Assembly: GCF_964355755.1 (NCBI RefSeq)
Contig: NC_092678.1
Location: 19,316,922-19,380,921, forward strand
DNA from: Antedon mediterranea
Taxonomy: Eukaryota > Echinodermata > Crinoidea > Comatulida > Antedonidae
DNA: 64,000 nt
Direction: 5' to 3'
A program made the position numbers and the translations under genes. This document shows positions 58,761-64,000 of the stretch, piece after piece (the first letter of the stretch is position 1; every line of letters begins with the position of its first letter). The notes beneath the pieces are model-generated. The model was not told where the DNA came from, did not search any database, and saw only the letters and a program-made list of their open reading frames with translations.

Positions 58761-60298
58761 TTTTGCTGTTTATTGGGCATTTTCTAAAAGTAGCTATAAT
58801 AATAGTATCCCGTGCCATTTCGGATTATCCTGTCTGTTGTTTTTTTTTATTAAAGGTCCAATATTTTTTTTAAATAACTGATTACGTTATGCGGACTAAG
58901 GCCTACTTGTGGTATTATACAATAGTGTGAATTCCCTTCCCCATTCACTCCCCTCTAAAAGTTAATATTAAACCATTTTCTGCCCTTCCGGATAATATCA
59001 AAATTGCACTAAAGTGTAAACAATTTTATAATTATTTTTATAGTAGGCCTATGTAGGGTATATTTACATTGTAATGTCTGTTTATGCGGATATTTGCCTT
59101 CATGCCAATCTGTTTATTCAATCTTTTATCATGGTCATAAAAATTACTGTAGACGTATATCATTTTATAATAAACAAAGTGTTCCCTTTGCAGTGCGGCT
59201 CACAGCTACAGTGACAGAATGCCGCTACCGTAAGTGTAAAACCAGCTTGACAACCGGCCTAAGATAAGACACGTGCATTGCATGTTCAAATAAAACTTAC
59301 CTACTAAATATCGAGTTAAAAGTTCAAGTTGTAAGAGAGCTTACGAAGAAATAAAATAATTTCTCGTTTTTCTCGATAAAATGTCTATTCATGCTTACAC
59401 TCGTTGGAGATTGTACAAAATAAAGCATGTCCATTGTCTTTGATACAGCCTACCTACGCCCAGTGTGCCTCAAATTCCCATCTGTTCATGCATATTTATT
59501 ATGAACTATTGTCTTCCCAATCGATCTTACAAAAGTTCTACTCGGATATTCTCCATAAAACAAATAGCTACACGACATCATTTAAATAGGAATTCGTGAT
59601 ATAAATTTAAAACCATTAAACCATTTGAAATGTTTAAATTATCTGATTGATACACAAAATAAAACACTGTACAGTATATGATTTATTATAATAGATTACT
59701 AAATTCTTCCATTCTTGATATTTAAAATGTATGTATTTCCGAAATTCTTCGTTGTCCCTAAAAATACTTCCACTCTTAAAATGTTTGTATGACCTGAGAC
59801 AGATACGGCCTACAGAATCAAAATTGACAGACATGGGCAGAGTGTGAGAATCAGTGTTATAATTATTCAAAACGAACAGAAAGTTTCTTCATCAACGTTT
59901 AAAATGTTCTTTTTAAATAATGTGTGTGTGTTAATGATGTTCCGTAATACAAACATACAGAGGCATTTGAAGTTGTCCATGCATTATATTGTGAGTAATA
60001 TTTTTAAAATTAAGCAATTTTTACAAGCTTCCATGGCAAACAAAAATTGTCCATTCAGAGGCATTTGAAGTGATCTACATAAATAGTTCTCAACTACTAG
60101 CTCATTTAACACTAAATCGGTCTTCGAGTTTTCCTGCGCAATCAACAGACCATGATGTCATGTCACATGGTCTTCTGAAGTGATCCAATCATAATGCGTG
60201 ATTATTAAATTTAAAATGAACCGGAGCTGTACTCATCAAACAGTTAGGCCTATTTCGAGTCTCTCGGTAGCAGTGTTATTAGGCCTAACAGCAGACGA
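58761..60298. other. Intergenic DNA between the 222-aa gene and TMEM116
   Basis: No exons recognised. It would include the TMEM116 3' untranslated region just below 60299. AGGCCT words recur (58905, 59045, 60247, 60280). Two GAGGCATTTGAAGT-like words near 59960 and 60058 are a short direct repeat. Confidence 0.4.
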
Positions 60299-63200
60299 TC
60301 ATGTCGGGTCCGAGGCATCCTGAAGCGACCCATAAGAATTATTATTTCGCGTTGAATACTTAACACTTATGTATGAGTCTTTACGAGATTTCACTGCTCT
60401 AAAGTTGCGTCGATTCCAACCATAGATAACGCAATTCAGGAAACCCTGAAGAGTTGCTGTAAGGCACTAGAAATAAATAGAAAAGTAAAATGTGAACAAA
60501 AGTTGTCTCAGTATAAAGATACGTTCACACGGAGACCATGTCTGCTCCAGTCAGAATGTTTGTAGTAGCAGCGCTCCAAACTTACGTGCGATATTTCTTT
60601 TCGTACGAACCCCTCATGTAACGTCACAAATAAACATGAATATTCATTAGTCATATCCATAAGTGATGTAAGGATTGATCAACTACAATTCGCTAATGCA
60701 AACGCTTAGTGTAAACGTAACTTAAAACATCAGATTGTAATTGTAAATAATTATAAATCAGTGTTGTTACAGCTTGAAACTTCATACTCTTTAACGAACT
60801 TGTGTTTTCGTTTTCGACAAATAGCAAATTAATGATGATGTTTTTAAATTACTGTTTCAAATTTATGCGGAGTAGCGCCTAGCTAGCAGATAAGGCATAG
60901 CTACTATGTTCTTACTATTCACAAAGGAATATAGGCCTAATATTATTACCTGAACAATTACGAGCCAATATATATTTTGAACTTCAACATGATCGCTCAA
61001 TGATATCACACCAAGAACTAACGCTGTAATGTAACGTAACATAGAACAAAAATAGTAGTTTTAGTAAAGTAGTAAAGCCAATTGCCATACATGTTTGTAG
61101 GCCTAGTATTTGAACTAACATGTTTTACACGAGTTCAAGTTTGGTTGTCCATATCACTTTTTCGACCCTTATATTCCAACAATAAACTACGGCCTGGACT
61201 AACAAGTTGCGGGTCAAAATAACACCGAGGAATTATGTTCCTTGGACAAAACCGTATATTAGACCTCCTATCGGATTTGCTAAATAATACCACTTAAGAA
61301 TTAATAACAGACATCGATATTACATGGTGCCGTTATTTAGGCTATATATGACGTCATGATGTCTAACACTTTCCTCCTATTCATCGGTGTAGAATGCCGC
61401 TTTGTGCAAGAATAATTCCTGAAGCAAATACAACCTACAACTTACCTGGTATCCAACAGAATGTAAAAACTGCAGAATACATCAGTCCTTTGTTGCGTAC
61501 ATCTGTTACAGCCTCGTGCTGCTTCGTTGAAAATACTCCGCCACTTTTTTGGACTTTCCGAAATAATTTAAACGTCAATATATAAATAACCTAGTCAAAA
61601 AACAAAAATAGGCTGCAATAGGATAGTGAATGAATTCGCTTATGGTTATCCTTGGCAATTTGCCTAAATATATAATAATAATAATAAAAGAAACTATTTA
61701 GAATTAAGTAATTTTGAATATCTCCGATCCGAGGGACAAATCGACTCTGTTAATCATGAAATAAAATGGCAACCATTTTTTTTAAATAGATAAAAAGTAT
61801 ACACTTAAAAGAAACTGACCAATATTGCAACCATTGCTAAGATCAATGGTACTATGAACAGAACTTTTGCAACGATTCGACCCTCATCTCCAAGACGACT
61901 GGAATTCTGTAAAGATAAATAAGGTAGTGATATGCCCAAATATGGGCCATCATGTCCATATATGGGCACATCAAATTTGTTGTCACATAAAGTTTGATAG
62001 TGTATACAGAGAAGAAGAATTTTAAATTATAGCACATTTTACAACCTAAATTTGAATATTTTATAAATGTACTTACTAAGCACAGGTCGTTCTGTTGGTG
62101 AAACATCAGTAAACATCTAATGACAATCATAAAAATTAATATTTATTTATTTTGTAATGGTCTTTTTTGAAACACAGGTTGGTGAAAACTTAGAATAAAT
62201 TAATACCTGAACAGGGGCTGGTAATTATAAATGGTGTTGCATATGTCTAGTAAGAATTGTTTAAATGCATAATTGGTTTAAACGATTCTCATATTATGGA
62301 ATGTACTTTGACACATATTGTAAGATTTTAGGATGCCAATTCGTAAAACTATTCATTTTTTTTTATTTTGTTTTAGAAAATGACATACAGATGTGTGCAG
62401 CTTTCAAAATAAAATGGCAAATATATTTTGCCTTTTTATTTGAAATGTATATGATTTGATCAGTTTAGAGCCTTTATTGTAGACCAACTTTTAATCTAAA
62501 AATTATCAAATTCTTACTCATAATTTGCGCAAGGATCATCAATAGAGTCTCCACTTCCTTCATCTTGCACCGTAATCATGAGTGCAACAGAGCCGGCTAC
62601 GGGCACCACCCAAGACAAAACATAACATAAATATTTCAGGTTGAATCTATGGTACCATGTCGTCTAAAAAACAAAAATCTATTTTGTAAATCAAATATAC
62701 TTATATATATATATATATACAGTATATATACTTATATAAAGTACAAAACGACAAAAGCATTCTTTCTTTGAGCATAATGTTTATTTTCTCGAATGCCTAA
62801 ATTAAGCAACACCATATTGGTCTAGTGTGCATTCTGGTATTTTCTAAGTAACTATGTTTGGTTATACATAACGCATTGACGTACGTGCAACGCAATCTAT
62901 TTGACCAATTAAAAGCGATGGATTATTCGAACTGTCTAGCTTGTCATTGGTCAACTCGCTAGCGTTGCGTCCTAGGGTGAGCCGAACCAAGCTTAATAGC
63001 CAAGGGTTACAATAATGATGGTGCAATAGTAAACAAAACGAAACTTACCGACAGAGATGAAATGGAATATCTTTTTGATTGGAGCCGACTTTTAACACGG
63101 AGATACACCTCATATGCATAAAGAGCAGACAGAGAAAAAGAACTCATGTAGAACCCCTACACAACAAAATAAATGTTATGTTGAATTCAATTCATTCTTT

Positions 63201-63828
63201 CATTTTCTTTCTTTTTTTTCTTTATTTCTTCATTTCTTTTTACTTTCTATTTTTAATTTCTCTCTTTTTGTATATTTTTTTTTCTTTCTTTCTTTTTCTT
63301 TCTTTTTTCCTTTCTTTATTTCATGCTGTCTTTCTTTTTCTTTTATCTTTCTTTCGTTATTCTTTCTTTTTTTCCTTAATTTTTCTTTCTTTCTTCTTTT
63401 GTATTTTTCTTTCTTTTATCTTCTTTTTTTATTTTCTTTCGTTTATAGATTTTGTGTTGATGAAATATAAGTATAATATTACGTAATGTGGGCCAACATT
63501 TATATTTTTAAAAAGCACTGATTATAGAAAATGTACTTAAGTATGCAATTTAAAGAAATAATTCTCAATTACTAATAGTTTGACTGGTAGAGATTGAGCT
63601 ACATCGGACTATCCATTTTTACAGTAGTTATCTTAAAAACAATTTAGAAATAATGGGGTCAACATTACTGAAGTAAAATCATATTTTTACCGCAGCAAAG
63701 CCGGTTGTTATTGCACACGATTCAGAAACTGTACCACCTGTAGTATGTTTGGTATACGTCACAGCACTGGAAAATATAAATAAGGAAGCCAAGAGGTCTG
63801 CCAGACAAAGGTTGAACAGTGGATATAC
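60299..63828 (-). CDS. TMEM116: TMEM116-like seven-transmembrane receptor, 5' end missing
   Basis: Exons 63828-63691, 63156-63049, 62663-62518, 62116-62077, 61906-61820, 61518-61446, 61023-60950 and 60466-60299 (138, 108, 146, 40, 87, 73, 74, 168 nt) join in frame to a TGA stop. They encode helix 2 (YPLFNLCLADLLASLFIF), helix 3 (GFYMSSFSLSALYAYEVYLR), helix 4 (YLCYVLSWVVPVAGSVALM), helix 5 (VLFIVPLILAMVAIL), helix 6 (GLMYSAVFTFCWIP) and helix 7 (IYWLVIVQCLTATLQGFLNC followed by VIYGW). The end of helix 7 closely matches vertebrate TMEM116 (LTATxQGxLNCxxYGW). The extracellular N-terminus and helix 1 must be encoded above 63828 or outside the window. TMEM116 is an orphan GPCR-like membrane protein. 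The tail is short and Ser/Asn-rich. The acceptor of the 61518 exon has a weak pyrimidine tract. Confidence 0.88.
61920..62010. mobile_element. Truncated MITE copy in a TMEM116 intron
   Basis: Starts at GTAGTGATATGCCCAAATAT and ends TTTGATAGTGTATACAGAG. Its left boundary lies about 15 bp above the acceptor of the 61906 exon, so the left half was lost or never present. Confidence 0.75.
63185..63445 (+). repeat. Pyrimidine-rich TTTC/TTTCT tract in TMEM116 intron
   Basis: About 260 bp almost entirely of C and T on the plus strand, in irregular CTTT units. It is purine-rich in the direction of TMEM116 transcription. The long plus-strand frames over it are composition artefacts. Confidence 0.9.
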
Positions 63829-64000
63829 CTTAAGAAAAAAACAACATAAATTATTATGTTGTATTAGACATCCTTTATGCAAGGCAATCTAACAACGAGA
63901 TGCTAAGCTAACGGAGAACAAAGGGTCTATCTCTGTCTCTGGATTCGACACGATCAGTTCTTAACATTTTTAGTGATTTTCGATTCGATCAATTGACTTC

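Noticed and set aside
63079-63486. Two Phe/Ser-rich plus-strand frames
   Set aside because: They are translations of a pyrimidine tract within a TMEM116 intron.

Overview
This is an AT-rich nuclear window from an animal. The genes are split into small exons with GT-AG introns (one GC-AG), and the space between them is filled with minisatellites, foldback elements, MITEs, tRNA-like sequences and LINE remnants. The proteins are animal orthologues. The heavy use of the hexamer AGGCCT and the type of repeats fit a marine invertebrate, perhaps an echinoderm or a relative, but the species cannot be fixed from sequence alone.

Five host genes could be assembled exon by exon, with phases that close exactly. 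UBE2N (minus, 362-4978, 5 coding exons, 151 aa) is the K63-specific ubiquitin-conjugating enzyme. DCAF1/VPRBP (minus, 7446-25756, 32 coding exons, 1428 aa) is the substrate receptor of CRL4 and EDVP ubiquitin ligases. An MSRB3-like methionine-R-sulfoxide reductase (plus, 26790-31235, 6 exons, 216 aa) lies head-to-head with DCAF1 across about 1 kb. An unrecognised 222-aa coiled-coil protein (minus, 56059-57429, 3 exons) follows much later. The last gene is the 3' part of a TMEM116-like seven-helix receptor (minus, 60299-63828, 8 exons, 5' end outside the window).

Between MSRB3 and the 222-aa gene (31.2-56 kb) the window is accessory DNA. In order it holds a decayed LINE, a 78-bp repeat with an open frame, a 29-bp repeat array, a TACCC-rich repeat, about 3.4 kb of 132-bp satellite, a perfect hairpin, and a duplicated tRNA-like gene. 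The most interesting element follows: a three-exon, apparently intact transposase gene of Ginger1 type (minus, 44215-50039). It joins a Gypsy-integrase-like part (split HHCC zinc finger, D-D35-E core, GPY motif) to a C-terminal OTU-type cysteine protease domain. Next to it are large foldback structures tipped with GGTGGTCG-like repeats.

UBE2N and DCAF1 both act in ubiquitin signalling, but nothing here shows that their adjacency is functional. One MITE family recurs at least nine times through the window, mostly inside introns.
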